Assembly: GCA_019429365.1 (NCBI GenBank)
Contig: JAHYJD010000028.1
Span: 1 to 36,303, forward strand
DNA: 36,303 nt
From: Bacteroidales bacterium
GTDB lineage: Bacteria; Bacteroidota; Bacteroidia; Bacteroidales; UBA7960
Direction: 5' to 3'
Numbering within the stretch: position 1 is the stretch's first letter; every line of letters begins with the position of its first letter. Below the pieces are notes generated by a model. It was given only the letters and a program-made list of their open reading frames with translations, was not told where the DNA came from and ran no database searches. Position numbers and translations under genes: made by a program. Positions 1 to 10,080 of this stretch are shown one piece after another.

Positions 1-500
1 TCATGATAGTCGCTGGTCATTTCCATGCCCAGTGCACCGTGCGGTATCTCGAAAATGGTACAGGCGGTAAAAAAGAGCAACAGCGACACAAGGATATACA
101 CCAGCTGGAATGCCTGAAATCCGGCATCTGTAGGGAAATATGACCTTATCAGATCGCCCTTGGGCACCCACCACATAAGCACGAAAAACGCGGCAACCAG
201 TATGCCTCCGACCAACAAGTACGGCCGGCGCCGGCCCCAGCGGGTACGGGTGTTATCAGAGAGGTGTCCGATGATAGGATCGGAAACCGCATCCCAGAGG
301 CGCGGAATAATGAGAATGACACCAAGCCAGAAGGCGCTGAGCCCAAGGCTGATATTCCCCATTAACCCGACAAGGATGCCTGCCACATTGAACAGGGCAA
401 TTGGTATTATGCCGCCTGAACCATATGCAGCAAGCTGCGAAAAACGAACACGGTCGTTATTATTGTTTGGTTTTAAAACCCCTGCTTCCTCCTGGTCCAT
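1..500 (-). CDS. GPH-family sugar:cation symporter, N-terminal part (runs off left edge)
   Basis: The frame opens at an ATG (498-500) and stays open to the window edge, giving the first 166 residues of a polytopic inner-membrane transporter. After a short polar N-terminus (MDQEEAGVLKPNNNNDRV) come hydrophobic segments. The loop between helices 2 and 3 carries DPIIGHLSDNTRTRWGRRRP at about residues 66-85, the signature of the glycoside-pentoside-hexuronide (MFS_2, MelB/XylP-like) family. Family members import mono- or oligosaccharides with Na+ or H+. It starts 21 nt after the preceding hydrolase gene on the same strand, so it is probably the last visible gene of the glycan-use operon and would import the products released in the periplasm. 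Substrate is inferred from context only; the C-terminal two thirds are not in the window. Confidence 0.88.
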   Translation of the reverse strand, partial: MDQEEAGVLKPNNNNDRVRFSQLAAYGSGGIIPIALFNVAGILVGLMGNISLGLSAFWLGVILIIPRLWDAVSDPIIGHLSDNTRTRWGRRRPYLLVGGILVAAFFVLMWWVPKGDLIRSYFPTDAGFQAFQLVYILVSLLLFFTACTIFEIPHGALGMEMTSDYH

Positions 501-521
501 TTGTAAGCATGTGTTATTGAG

Positions 522-3500
522 TTAATAATAAATCACTATCTCTGCCGGAAACTCCCTGACGGATATCTTGTTTTCGCTGAATTCGCTGCTTTCCTTGCCA
601 TTAATGGTCACCCTTAATGGCATCCTTGAGCCGTTGAAGTTCCTTATTTCCATTCCGTTTTCCGGTAATTCAACATTGCCGGAGATGGAAAACAGGTATT
701 TCTGCGCTTCCTTCTTTATTGAATATGAAAGATCGCCATGATAGGTTGGCAGGTTTTTGACCGCCATGCCATCAGGGGCGTCTATCCAGTCCTGATAAAG
801 GGCAGCGGCCAGCACCAGCGACTCATCATACTCATTTTCATAAACGAACATGGATCGGATGGCATTAATAAAGTCACTACCAACCCAGGTGTGCGGCATA
901 TCGCCGATAAACCGCGGCATACGGTAATCCTCCCAAACCACCTCGGCCCAGTGGTACCAACCCTGCGGGCGAAGATCATCAAGGAAATAGTCGATGAGCT
1001 CGTGCGCCCTTTCAGGCTGGTCAAGGATGATGAACGAACCAATAAGCCTTGTTTCGTAAGGAGTGTAATTAACCCATTCAAGATTTCCATCCCTGCGGTT
1101 TTTAAAAAATTCATAGTATTTCTCAAACGTGCTGTAAACTTCGGGCCGTGGCAAGTTTTTAAATTCATTACACGGGGTCAGTGCAATAGTGGTAGAAGTC
1201 GCATCAAAGTCACCGAGTTCAACAGAGCCGGGAATGTAATCGATACCCCGGGTTTTCATGGCAAGCCGAATGGAGTTATAAAGGTCCTCAGTAAACTTAT
1301 CCCTTACCTTCTTTGTGCGTTCATAAGCTTCAGGCTCGCCTAGGATCTTCTGAATCTCCACCGCATCTTTAAGCCCTTTAATAATGAAAAAGTTGTCCCA
1401 ATAGGAGTGCATGGGTTTTTCAGAATATCCCTCGTGGCTAATTGATTCGGGCACGATGCCATAATAAGCCCTGATGCTGTCGTTGCCGTATTTAAAATGG
1501 TCGGTTGATCTTTCGGCTATAAGCGATTCTATATAATTAACCGCCATTAATACATTTTCATTCCTTTCTCGAAGGAAAGCAGTATCTCCGGTAAAATTGA
1601 AGTACTCGCGAATAAGGTAGATCATTTGCCCGTGGCTGTCATGCTCCGGCACAGGGTCAGGCCCGCGGAAATCGACCACACAGGGCACCTTGCCGCTTTC
1701 GTATTGATATTGAGAATACCAGTTGGTGAAGTCCCTCACTTCCTCCACAATGCCTGCCTTTAGCAATGCCGACGAGGTCAGTGAGCCATCGCGAATCCAG
1801 CTGCGTTCGTAAGAGCGCGAGCCGGGCTGGATGCCCGCCTTGTCCCTATTGATCAGGATATAAATCAAATTCGAGCGGAAAGCATTCAACATCTGGTCGG
1901 CTGATTTGGGAAGGTCGAAATGAATGTGGTTTGTTTTGCTACCCCAAAAACGATTGGTCTCAATAATTTCCTGCCGCACCGATTCATTGGTCAAAACGCG
2001 GTAATCGGGTTTGTCCTGGTAAAACGGAACCACCACAAAAAATTCGGTCTTCTCGCCGGGCTCAAGCCGGATGTTGTATTTGACCACCCCGTTTGCAAGC
2101 CCATTTGGATCAGAAACTGATTTTCTCCCAGGAAAGGATCCCTTGCGCAGAAAATCGGGCAGGCTGCCGTTGTCGAAAACTCCAGCCACGAAAGCATCGT
2201 AAGGTCTTAAACTGCAAATGGTTTTTTCGTCCGCATGAATAAGCCTTCCGGGGATTTCTTCATGCAAGGATTCAATTTTTCCGGCCCCACCGGTAAGGTT
2301 CAAAAACTGATAGTAGGGATTTACCTGGTAGGGTCTTATCAACAGGAAAAATTCAAACGCTATGGGAGAGTCAGAGGTGTTTTTAAAGGCGTAGCCGATG
2401 TTTAGCCTGGAGTTGACATTGGCTTCTCCGCTTGCAGAGATCCCCGTCGTAAAATGCAGGTCATCCAGGTGCCAGGCCACTGATGGAACAAATTGAAAAT
2501 CATCAGCATCCTCAAAGAATTCGAGTGACTGGGATGTTTCCACATTAAACCAGTTAAACAATTTGCCACCAAATTTTATCATTGGTTCAATGGAGAATAA
2601 GGCCTTATCAACCTCAACCATCCCGTCTTCATTGATCAGGGCTTCCTTCATGTCGTTGTTAACCCCTGTAATTGTCCAGTAAGAAGCCTGCTCCAGAAAA
2701 TATCGGGGATAATCCCCTTCCGGGGATTGCCCAGCGGTATATTTCAGGAAGTTGTTTATTGTCATTGATTGCTCAATTCCGAGAATATTTATATCAATTA
2801 CGCCAAATCCTGCCGGATTGTTGCCTTCCAGTAAGTTGATTCTGACGTACCTTGCCTCTGCTTCGGGCAGCCGGATAAAACTATCATCCGATTGATTAGC
2901 CCTTACAGAATAGGCCTTCTCCCAGTTTTTCCCGTCGTTTGAAAGCAATACATCGAAAGCCTTTGCAAAACGCTCGCTGAGCCAATTTATCTTCAGACCT
3001 CCAAACTCACGCCTGGTTTTAAAGTCGATAAGCAAGTGCTGATTTCTGGCTCCCCGGCTGAGCCAATGGGTATTCTCTGAACCATCAAAAATATTTGCCG
3101 CTCCACGATGCCTGGCATTGGAGGAAGCCGTAATGTTGGGCAAGGGATACGTTTCAGGGGCTGGCTCCAGCGGTTCAAAGGTCAGGTTATCAATCCAGAT
3201 GGTTCCTTTCCCCCCCACAAAAGAAGCAATAGTGAATTCAATACGGTCGATCCGCTTGAGTTCCCGGTGTTCTGTGGGCCCCCAGGCAAACGCAATGTGG
3301 CGGGGTCTAATGCGAATTCTTGTCCATTCTTCCGGGAAGTCGAAATTCCGGTTGTTTACCCACCAAACATTTTCGCCGCTGCTGTCAATAAACTTAATTT
3401 CAAAATTATTGGAAGGTGATTCGGCCTTAATGTAAAAGGAGAACTCATAATTCTCGGGCAAATCAATGGGGAACCATTTTTGAATCCCCCCATAACCGGT

Positions 3501-3701
3501 ACCTTTTGTAAAATCATAATCAAAGCGGATGGCGTTACCTTTCATCCCTTCTTCGAGCGAAAGGTTCAGTTCAACGCCATCAGACCTGATAAATTCCCAT
3601 CCACTGGTTGTTTCGAAATCATCGAGAATTTGCTGGCCGTTTAAAGTTGCTACCGGCAAAATGAAATATAAAAATATAGCCTTTGAAAAAAGATTTTTCA
3701 T
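522..3701 (-). CDS. Secreted discoidin-domain / six-hairpin glycoside hydrolase, family unassigned
   Basis: About 1059 residues. I chose the ATG at 3699-3701; the frame can be extended three codons to a TTG. A Sec signal peptide (to about residue 22, ending in NGQQ) is followed by a jelly-roll, CBM11-like domain (about 25-175, starting ILDDFE), a discoidin/F5-8 type C domain (about 190-315, with FDGSENTHW and YVRINLLEGN), a beta-rich region, and an (alpha/alpha)6 barrel from about 590. The barrel shows RSYERSWIRDG near residue 632 and PVPEHDSHGQ near 690, a pattern shared with GH15-like and related six-hairpin glycosidases. I cannot place it in a numbered GH family, so the bond it cleaves is unknown. 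It lies in the PUL 56 nt after a GH144-type gene and probably acts on oligosaccharides in the periplasm or at the cell surface. Fold-level call is fairly secure; activity is inferred. Confidence 0.75.
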   Translation of the reverse strand: MKNLFSKAIFLYFILPVATLNGQQILDDFETTSGWEFIRSDGVELNLSLEEGMKGNAIRFDYDFTKGTGYGGIQKWFPIDLPENYEFSFYIKAESPSNNFEIKFIDSSGENVWWVNNRNFDFPEEWTRIRIRPRHIAFAWGPTEHRELKRIDRIEFTIASFVGGKGTIWIDNLTFEPLEPAPETYPLPNITASSNARHRGAANIFDGSENTHWLSRGARNQHLLIDFKTRREFGGLKINWLSERFAKAFDVLLSNDGKNWEKAYSVRANQSDDSFIRLPEAEARYVRINLLEGNNPAGFGVIDINILGIEQSMTINNFLKYTAGQSPEGDYPRYFLEQASYWTITGVNNDMKEALINEDGMVEVDKALFSIEPMIKFGGKLFNWFNVETSQSLEFFEDADDFQFVPSVAWHLDDLHFTTGISASGEANVNSRLNIGYAFKNTSDSPIAFEFFLLIRPYQVNPYYQFLNLTGGAGKIESLHEEIPGRLIHADEKTICSLRPYDAFVAGVFDNGSLPDFLRKGSFPGRKSVSDPNGLANGVVKYNIRLEPGEKTEFFVVVPFYQDKPDYRVLTNESVRQEIIETNRFWGSKTNHIHFDLPKSADQMLNAFRSNLIYILINRDKAGIQPGSRSYERSWIRDGSLTSSALLKAGIVEEVRDFTNWYSQYQYESGKVPCVVDFRGPDPVPEHDSHGQMIYLIREYFNFTGDTAFLRERNENVLMAVNYIESLIAERSTDHFKYGNDSIRAYYGIVPESISHEGYSEKPMHSYWDNFFIIKGLKDAVEIQKILGEPEAYERTKKVRDKFTEDLYNSIRLAMKTRGIDYIPGSVELGDFDATSTTIALTPCNEFKNLPRPEVYSTFEKYYEFFKNRRDGNLEWVNYTPYETRLIGSFIILDQPERAHELIDYFLDDLRPQGWYHWAEVVWEDYRMPRFIGDMPHTWVGSDFINAIRSMFVYENEYDESLVLAAALYQDWIDAPDGMAVKNLPTYHGDLSYSIKKEAQKYLFSISGNVELPENGMEIRNFNGSRMPLRVTINGKESSEFSENKISVREFPAEIVIYY

Positions 3702-3757
3702 GACTTCCAATTTTTCAGGATCAATTTCAATTAACCTTTAGAAAATATCAGCGAGAT

Positions 3758-5137
3758 CTATTTCATGTAATCGAAACCAAGTTTTTTTAATCCTTTCTGA
3801 ATGACCGGGTCGGGCATTACATAATCCCAAACAAACCCAGTTCTGAAGTTCTCGATCATTATTAGCATAGGGCCCTGAGCGATCCCGATAAAATCATCGT
3901 TCACCCAGTCTGCGGTAAGGTTAAAGGCATCATAAAATCCATATTTACCCCAAATTCGGTCTCCGTAATTCCCTATCATTGACTTCGTTGTAGCCAGGAC
4001 AACATCGGGTGCAAAGGGCAATGACGACAAGGCTGCGTATGGAGCGATGGTTCCATCGTCGAAATAGTTGTAATCTGGCCCTGCGGCTCCCCTTCCGGCA
4101 TATCCGAGAAACTCCCTGTCGCCGAAATTATAGGTTTCACCCGGCCCATCACTTGCGGTCACTCCCCAGCATAGCTCACCATACCCCACCCAGCCATGTG
4201 GATTCTCAATTGCATATTGTTGCTGGGTAAGCGTCGCTCTTCGCGAATTTTCGAAGTAGTCGATTCCGTTTTCTCTCATGGCCTTGTCCCCAAGACCCCT
4301 GAAGTCAATGAAAACATGAGAAAACTGGTGTCCAAACAGGGGTGGGAAGGCCACATGATACAGGCCTTCGTAAGGTGTTTTCCATTTATATGTTTCGAGC
4401 CAGGCATCGTAGCTCCTTTCAACATTCTCCATGCCTGTACCAGCTGCAAGGATATACAGGAACAAGGCTTCATTATACCCAAACCAGCCCCAGTCAATTA
4501 ATCCATCCTCGGGTTTCCATCCCATTGAAATAGTATGAGGGTGAGGGCTTCCTTCAGGCATATCAAAGAAATTCCATTCCAACCGTTCAAGCAAACTGCC
4601 CGAAAGCTCCCTGATTTTTTTCTCCACGTCGTTGTCAAGCTTGTAATAATTTCTGGAAAAAATTACCCCCATCAATAAAAGACCGGTATCAATGGTTGAG
4701 AGTTCGCACTCCCAGACCCGGGTGCCGGTTTCCATGCTAAGGAAATGATAGTAAAATCCTTTGTATCCTGTGGCATTGGTATCGGGGCTTTGGGTGGAGT
4801 TATAAAAAAAGTTCAGCGTATTCATGGTTATTTGTGCGGCCTTTTCACGCGTAATCCATCCACGTTCAGCGCCAATGGCAAAAACCGGCAGGCCAAACCC
4901 TGTTGAAGCAATACTGGATGGAGACCATTCAGCCGCCCTGTCCTTTACAATTCCCCATTGCGGGTGGTGTTTGTCCATAAAGAACTGAAAGGTTTGCTGT
5001 TGGATGGTGTCAAGCATGGCTTCCTGTTCGGCCGACAAAGTATAATCAACCTTTCCAAACGATTTGAACTCAATTTCTTCGGTTCTCTGACAGGATGCCA
5101 TCGCCAAAACCGCCAAAAAAGCTGCAATGATTTTCAT
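3758..5137 (-). CDS. GH144-type glucanase, single-domain lipoprotein
   Basis: 459 residues. The N-terminus MKIIAAFLAVLAMASCQ is a lipoprotein signal with Cys at residue 17. The rest is the glucoamylase-like (PF10091) catalytic domain: LDTIQQQTFQFFMDKHHPQW at the start, then FGLPVFAIGAERGWITR, WECELSTIDTGLLL in the middle, WGVTASDGPG, APYAALSSLPFAP and a C-terminal IAQGPMLIMIENFRTG. This order of motifs matches family GH144, whose characterised members act on beta-1,2-glucan, either endo or as sophorose-releasing exo enzymes. The next upstream gene encodes a paralogue with the same core plus Ig-like domains, so one may attack the polymer and the other the oligomers. Lipidation suggests anchoring to the outer membrane. 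Family assignment is from motif recognition; endo versus exo mode cannot be told from sequence by eye. Confidence 0.85.
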   Translation of the reverse strand: MKIIAAFLAVLAMASCQRTEEIEFKSFGKVDYTLSAEQEAMLDTIQQQTFQFFMDKHHPQWGIVKDRAAEWSPSSIASTGFGLPVFAIGAERGWITREKAAQITMNTLNFFYNSTQSPDTNATGYKGFYYHFLSMETGTRVWECELSTIDTGLLLMGVIFSRNYYKLDNDVEKKIRELSGSLLERLEWNFFDMPEGSPHPHTISMGWKPEDGLIDWGWFGYNEALFLYILAAGTGMENVERSYDAWLETYKWKTPYEGLYHVAFPPLFGHQFSHVFIDFRGLGDKAMRENGIDYFENSRRATLTQQQYAIENPHGWVGYGELCWGVTASDGPGETYNFGDREFLGYAGRGAAGPDYNYFDDGTIAPYAALSSLPFAPDVVLATTKSMIGNYGDRIWGKYGFYDAFNLTADWVNDDFIGIAQGPMLIMIENFRTGFVWDYVMPDPVIQKGLKKLGFDYMK

Positions 5138-5260
5138 AATTAAGGAGTTATTTGTTTAAAATTTTTGTCAGTATTTTACAGGCAACCCACCCCAGTTTCA
5201 GAAAAGATCAAAGCCTGAATAAAGGGTGTTTAAAGGAAACAGCATATTTGTGGCCCGAAA

Positions 5261-7243
5261 TTAATTGGTAAAGCCCAACTTGTCCAAGGCTTCCTGCACT
5301 TCGGGAGCCGACATGAACAAGTCCCAGCACAAGCCTGACCTGTAATTCTCAATCATAACCACAATGGGACCCTGATCGATGGCCAGGTAGGTGTTGGCCC
5401 ACCAACCTTCGCCAGGGTTAAAAGCATCATAAAACCCATAAGGCCCCCAGAGTTTGTCGCCCAACACATAATAGAAATGGCGAAGGGCTTGCATGGATTC
5501 CTCGGGCGTAAATGGCATGGACGACAAGGCCGCCGTAGGAGTAATGGTACCATTGTCCCTGGCAGAAGTAGGTTCATGCGCAAGATAACCCCAGGGGTCA
5601 TCGCTTGCGGTAAGGCCCCAGGAATCTGCACTGTAACCCATATGGTTAAAAGGATTTACAATGCTATGCTGCCGGTTAATGAGCGTATGGTTGACATTCT
5701 GTGTCCAGTAATTGGCATACAGGTCACTCAGGTTCGTAGGATCCAGGCCAAGAAATGAGTAATGGGCAAAGAAAAGCGGCCCACCGTAATCATAACCAAC
5801 CGGAAGCGTAATTCCATAAAAGTTTTTTCCATTAATAATACTTCCGGAACGTGCCCAGCCCTGGTGATATACTGTTGCGTCAACAGGAAAGGTGGTGGAC
5901 GTGGCGGCCATAAAGTAGGTAATGAGGGCTTCGTTGTAACCTCTAACCTGCATATTCATGTCCCAACCAAAATTGGGGGACCAGTGCCAGTACAATACGT
6001 TCTGACCGCCTCTGGTATACCAGTCCCACTCAATTGTTTCGAGCAGGTTGTTGATCTTATTGATCAGGTTGTTTTCAAAAGTGCTTTCAGCATCAAGGTA
6101 TTGCCTGACTGTAAGAAGCCCGGCTGCCATAAAGGATGTTTCCACCAGGTCGCCTCCATCATCCTTTGCACTAAAGGCGATGGTTTGCCCGGTATTGCCA
6201 TTCATCCAGTGGGGCCACACGCCATGGAAACGGTCGGCTGTTGTTAAGAAATCTACAATTTGAGCAAGACGGCTTACACCCTCCAATCGGGTAATAAAAC
6301 CCCGCTCGATGCCGACTAAAATTGCCATTACACCAAAACCACTCCCTCCAATTGTAACGGTGTTACCCGATGTATTTCTCTCACGGGCAAGCCCGCTTAC
6401 GGGATGGGCAAAGTCCCAAAAATATTTGAACGATTGATCCTGCACGAGGGTTAGTAATTCTTCGTCGCTCAGGGTGGGTAATTTTGGTCTTGGATCCAGT
6501 CCTGTTACAAAATGCTTTAAAAACCCGCTGAAGGTATAACCATCGGCCGCCGTCAGGGCAGATGAAATAATGAAGCGGTAGCTTTGGTAATATTCCAATT
6601 CAGCAGTATTGGAAAGGGTAACGGTTTTCCGGTCTTCAGAAAGGGTTGCGGAGAAATTCACAGCCGGAAAAAATGAAAATGCAGATTGGTAATTTTCAGG
6701 ATTTAAACCTTCGTTAAAACTGACGATGAGTTCGATGTTATCAAAGGCAATGTTTTTCAATGGTGCACTTGTGTCCATGTTCAGCCCGTTCAGGGTGATA
6801 GATTGTATCAGTAACCTGCCTTGTTCGGTGGTAAATTCAAACGCAATTCCGGGAAAAGTTTCCTTGTTGCTGCCCCTCAGCTTTTCAGAAATTACCAATT
6901 GATGGGTTTTCAGGTAATCGAGATGGGCAGCCGGAGTCAGCACAACGGTTTTATTATCGTTGGTAAAGGAGAAACCAACCTGCAATGCACCGGTTTCACC
7001 CTCTTTTTTTAAAAGGATGTTTTGTTTAGCCGATGCGGTGTCCACAGGACTGCTGAATTCAATATAAATGCTGCTCGATACTGGAATATTCAGTACATTT
7101 TGGTCGGCTTGCAGAAGGGTGCTGCCAGCCCTTGCCCTGATCATCTGCAGGGAGCCTGTTGCAGGATCCGGGCTATCATCCTTGCAAGCCCAGGGAAGAA
7201 ATAAAATTATCAACAACCAAAAAAGCCTGAACAGTTTTTCCAT
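5261..7243 (-). CDS. GH144-type glucanase with two N-terminal Ig-like (Big_5) domains, lipoprotein
   Basis: 660 residues. The lipoprotein signal MEKLFRLFWLLIILFLPWAC ends at Cys20, followed by KDDSPDP, an acidic stretch of the kind that sends Bacteroidota lipoproteins to the cell surface. Two Big_5/Ig-like domains follow (about 35-135 and 140-250), each with the typical SSPVD / FNEGLNP strand and a closing FEFTTE or HFVTG. The GH144-type catalytic domain runs from about 255 to the end (LVQDQSFKYFWDFAHP, FGVMAILVGIERGFITR, WGLTASDDPWG, PTAALSSMPFTPEE, IAIDQGP-like LAIDQGPIVVMIENYRSG). It is a paralogue of the following gene. The spacer domains would hold the enzyme away from the membrane, as expected of the surface endo-acting enzyme of a PUL. 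Polymer-level action is inference; the domain architecture is visible. Confidence 0.85.
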   Translation of the reverse strand: MEKLFRLFWLLIILFLPWACKDDSPDPATGSLQMIRARAGSTLLQADQNVLNIPVSSSIYIEFSSPVDTASAKQNILLKKEGETGALQVGFSFTNDNKTVVLTPAAHLDYLKTHQLVISEKLRGSNKETFPGIAFEFTTEQGRLLIQSITLNGLNMDTSAPLKNIAFDNIELIVSFNEGLNPENYQSAFSFFPAVNFSATLSEDRKTVTLSNTAELEYYQSYRFIISSALTAADGYTFSGFLKHFVTGLDPRPKLPTLSDEELLTLVQDQSFKYFWDFAHPVSGLARERNTSGNTVTIGGSGFGVMAILVGIERGFITRLEGVSRLAQIVDFLTTADRFHGVWPHWMNGNTGQTIAFSAKDDGGDLVETSFMAAGLLTVRQYLDAESTFENNLINKINNLLETIEWDWYTRGGQNVLYWHWSPNFGWDMNMQVRGYNEALITYFMAATSTTFPVDATVYHQGWARSGSIINGKNFYGITLPVGYDYGGPLFFAHYSFLGLDPTNLSDLYANYWTQNVNHTLINRQHSIVNPFNHMGYSADSWGLTASDDPWGYLAHEPTSARDNGTITPTAALSSMPFTPEESMQALRHFYYVLGDKLWGPYGFYDAFNPGEGWWANTYLAIDQGPIVVMIENYRSGLCWDLFMSAPEVQEALDKLGFTN

Positions 7244-7311
7244 ATTAATTATTAAAAACAGGCAGGGACAGGCCGAAACCCGCCCTGCCTGAAATTAACC
7301 AAAACCAACAC

Positions 7312-8559
7312 CTAGGGTTTCTCAGAGTCGTACATCAACAGAATTTCAGTTGGAGATAATACCTTGTGATAAATACGGATATCGTCGAGTTGTCCTTTAA
7401 AATGGTTGGCTCCCGGGAAGTCGTATCCACCCCAGGATTCATTAGCCCACATGCTGCCTGCACGCGACTGGATGAAACCAAAGGCCAGGTCATTATTCAC
7501 GTCAGGCATAGTGCCAGCGTATTTTAAACCCACAACATTGCGATGTGGAGCGTCTGCTGGCCATAAATTGAAGTTTTGGCTTTTCATTTTCTCGCCATTG
7601 TAGTAAAGTATGCCAGCCTTGGTAGCGGCATTGTATGTAAAGGTTACATGCAGCCATTTGTTGCTTACCATAGCAACATAGTTTTCAGGTGTGATAGCCT
7701 TTGCAAAGTCCCAACCCTGCCAACCACCATTATCGGCGTAGTCAGCGTTGCTCGGGAACCACATGTCCTCACCAATGGTAGTACCATCGGCCAATTCGTA
7801 ACGAACGGCAAACTTGGCCCCATCTAGTCCTCCAAAAATTTCAAACTGCAAACCCCAAAACGCCCCTAGACCAATTACGAAATGCCCTTTATCCTGGGGT
7901 TCTGCTCTTACCCAGAAAGAAATGGTGAAATTATTCGTATTGATCAACTGGTCACCATCGGGAATTTCAATAATACTGGTTGTACCGTTAAAGCTTGCGG
8001 CTTTACCAGCTGCTGTGTTACGCGAGTCAACGTAGGTAATGTCAACAATACCATTGGCAGCCGGGTTGAATGAACCAGCCACATCATTGGCATTGTTTTC
8101 AAAGGTCCAATGCGCAATGGCACCTGAAGGAGCAAACGCTCCGATGGTGGTAAAAGTACGGGTGATTTCGGTAAGAGTTAAGTTATCAACCGATTTCAGG
8201 CCAGACTTGAATTTTAACTCATAAAGTGCGCCTGTTCCCAAATCATCCACGGGAACTATGGTGATAGTCTTTCCTGACACAGTAATGGTCAGGGGAATAT
8301 CTGTATTGTCATAGTCCTGCGTAAGGGTAATGTTTGCTGAAGTGGCACTTGATGGGTCAATTTCAACATTAAAAGTTGCAACAATGGTTGGATCAACAGG
8401 TACCCCTGAGGCCGAGGTTGCAGCATTGAGGTCAATAGTACCGGCAACAAGGGCTTCGAGAGTAGGATCCTTGGGATCATCCTTCTTGCAGGCGGAAAAA
8501 GTTACTGAAATGGCTGTCAAAGCAATGACGAAGCCAAAGAAAAGTTTTTTGCGTTTCAT
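7312..8559 (-). CDS. Surface glycan-binding lipoprotein: Big_5 plus LamG/ConA-like domain
   Basis: 415 residues. The signal MKRKKLFFGFVIALTAISVTFSAC ends in a lipobox Cys24 followed by KKDDPKD. An Ig-like Big_5 domain spans about 45-140 (VPVDPTIVATFNVEIDPSSA, ALYELKFKSGLKSVDNLTL). A LamG/concanavalin A-like jelly roll spans about 150-412 (IAHWTFENNANDVAG, AASFNGTTSIIEIPDGDQL, NFTISFWVRA, WLHVTFTYN, GQLDDIRIYHKVLSPTEI). There is no obvious catalytic motif. It occupies the position directly after susD where PULs usually encode a SusE/SGBP-type protein, so it probably captures glycan at the surface and hands it to the SusCD complex. The LamG fold could also bind carbohydrate on matrix material; ligand is inferred from the GH144 neighbours. 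Confidence 0.82.
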   Translation of the reverse strand: MKRKKLFFGFVIALTAISVTFSACKKDDPKDPTLEALVAGTIDLNAATSASGVPVDPTIVATFNVEIDPSSATSANITLTQDYDNTDIPLTITVSGKTITIVPVDDLGTGALYELKFKSGLKSVDNLTLTEITRTFTTIGAFAPSGAIAHWTFENNANDVAGSFNPAANGIVDITYVDSRNTAAGKAASFNGTTSIIEIPDGDQLINTNNFTISFWVRAEPQDKGHFVIGLGAFWGLQFEIFGGLDGAKFAVRYELADGTTIGEDMWFPSNADYADNGGWQGWDFAKAITPENYVAMVSNKWLHVTFTYNAATKAGILYYNGEKMKSQNFNLWPADAPHRNVVGLKYAGTMPDVNNDLAFGFIQSRAGSMWANESWGGYDFPGANHFKGQLDDIRIYHKVLSPTEILLMYDSEKP

Positions 8560-8593
8560 AATAAAGCTTGATTTTGGTTAAACAAAAAAGAAA

Positions 8594-10069
8594 TTACCAG
8601 TTTGGATTTTGAGTCAGAGTCCCTTGTGAAATATCAATTTCATTTTGGGGTATGGGGAGCAATTCATGTTTTCCTTGCACAAAGCCTCTTGGTCCCAGCA
8701 CCTGCGGGGCTTTGCCGGTTCTTACCAGATCCCAGAACCGATGACCTTCAAGGGCGAGCTCCATTCGCCTTTCTTCAATGATCAGGTCCCTGAGTTCGTC
8801 CTTATTGGTTGTGGTAATGTCAGGCAGTATCTGGTCATTACCCTCACGCGCCCTTTCTCTCACCCTGTTTAAGAGTAAAAGAGCCTGATTGGGCTTATTG
8901 TTTTCGTTCAGGGCTTCAGCAGCCATAAGCAGCACATCAGAAAACCGGATGAGCCTGCGGTTGTGTCCGAACTGTGTATTGGTTGAAGTGCCCGGAATCC
9001 ATACCTTGCGGTTGTAGCATTCCACTTCAATGAGGTTTCCGTCATCATCGAAGGTTTCGTCTGGAGTTGATCCGTCGCCAAGAATAAGAATGCCGTCGAT
9101 GACGTCGCCGAGGTCAATTATGGTTCCTTTAAGTCTGGGATCCAGTGGATCAAAAATATACCTCAGATCGAGTGAGGGCCGGTTAAAACCCCAACCCCGA
9201 TTAGGAGTTCCACGAACGCCCTGGGTGTTTGCATACTGGTTGCCCACCGCCCCTTCGGTTTCCATGGCGCCAATTTCGAAAACCGACTCCACACCGTGCT
9301 CACCTTCTTTTCCGTTTGCATCTACGAAAACGGGTTCAAGGTCATATTCGAGCGAATTGACCACCTCCATCGCATAAATCTCAGCATTAGGAAAATCCTG
9401 CCTGAAAAGGTACACTTTTGCAAACAGGGCTTTCGCAGCACCTTTTGAAGCCCTGCCAAGGTCAGAAGCAGCATACTGGCTTTTTTCCGGGAGGTTTTCC
9501 ACAGCAAACAATAAATCTTCCAGAATCAGGGCGTAAACGTCCTCCTTGCTTGACCGTGGTACCTGCAAGGCAGGTGTTGTGCTTGTAATAATCGGCACAT
9601 CACCCCAGGCCCTGACCAGATCGAAATAATACAGCGCCCTTAAAAACCTTGCTTCAGCAAGGTATCGGTTCCTTAGGGTTGTATTCATATTGATGGCAGG
9701 GACTCTTTCAATCACCACATTTGCATACTTTATGCCCTGGTAAAGAGCAGACCACCAACGGTCAAGGCCATCCTGGGTGGTTGTGTGGGTAAAGTTTTCG
9801 TACGGGCCAATGATGTTAAGCTGGTCTGCAGGATTGCTTCCCTTGTGGGCATCGTCTGACATGATATCAAGAATCGGGAACCCACCTGAATGATAATTCC
9901 AGCTACGAAGTGTTGAATAGACCGCATTGGTGGCAAGCTGGGCATCAGCCGGGGTGGTTGGGAATGCCTCCTGGGTGAGTTGCCCCTGTGGGTTCTGCTC
10001 AAGAAAATCTTCACAACCCGCGAAGGCAAGGATGCTGATCAGTATCAGTATATTTGTTATCTTTTTCAT
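8594..10069 (-). CDS. susD-like: SusD/RagB-family nutrient-binding outer membrane lipoprotein
   Basis: 491 residues, the family's usual length. The lipoprotein signal ends at FAGCEDFLEQNPQGQLT (Cys19). TPR-like helices follow (NAVYSTLRSW, LARFLRALYYFDLVRAWGDVP-type segment EARFLRALYYFDLVRAWGD, VYALILEDLLFAVENLP) and the C-terminal RagB/SusD region includes LRDLIIEERRMELALEGHRF near residue 430 and LLPIPQNEIDIS at the end. SusD proteins sit as a lid on the SusC barrel and bind oligosaccharide at the cell surface. The gene starts 11 nt after the susC stop, so the two are translated from one message and should form one complex. Assignment is very secure; the ligand is inferred from the GH144-type enzymes of the same operon. 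Confidence 0.96.
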   Translation of the reverse strand: MKKITNILILISILAFAGCEDFLEQNPQGQLTQEAFPTTPADAQLATNAVYSTLRSWNYHSGGFPILDIMSDDAHKGSNPADQLNIIGPYENFTHTTTQDGLDRWWSALYQGIKYANVVIERVPAINMNTTLRNRYLAEARFLRALYYFDLVRAWGDVPIITSTTPALQVPRSSKEDVYALILEDLLFAVENLPEKSQYAASDLGRASKGAAKALFAKVYLFRQDFPNAEIYAMEVVNSLEYDLEPVFVDANGKEGEHGVESVFEIGAMETEGAVGNQYANTQGVRGTPNRGWGFNRPSLDLRYIFDPLDPRLKGTIIDLGDVIDGILILGDGSTPDETFDDDGNLIEVECYNRKVWIPGTSTNTQFGHNRRLIRFSDVLLMAAEALNENNKPNQALLLLNRVRERAREGNDQILPDITTTNKDELRDLIIEERRMELALEGHRFWDLVRTGKAPQVLGPRGFVQGKHELLPIPQNEIDISQGTLTQNPNW

Positions 10070-10080
10070 AGCCTGGCCTG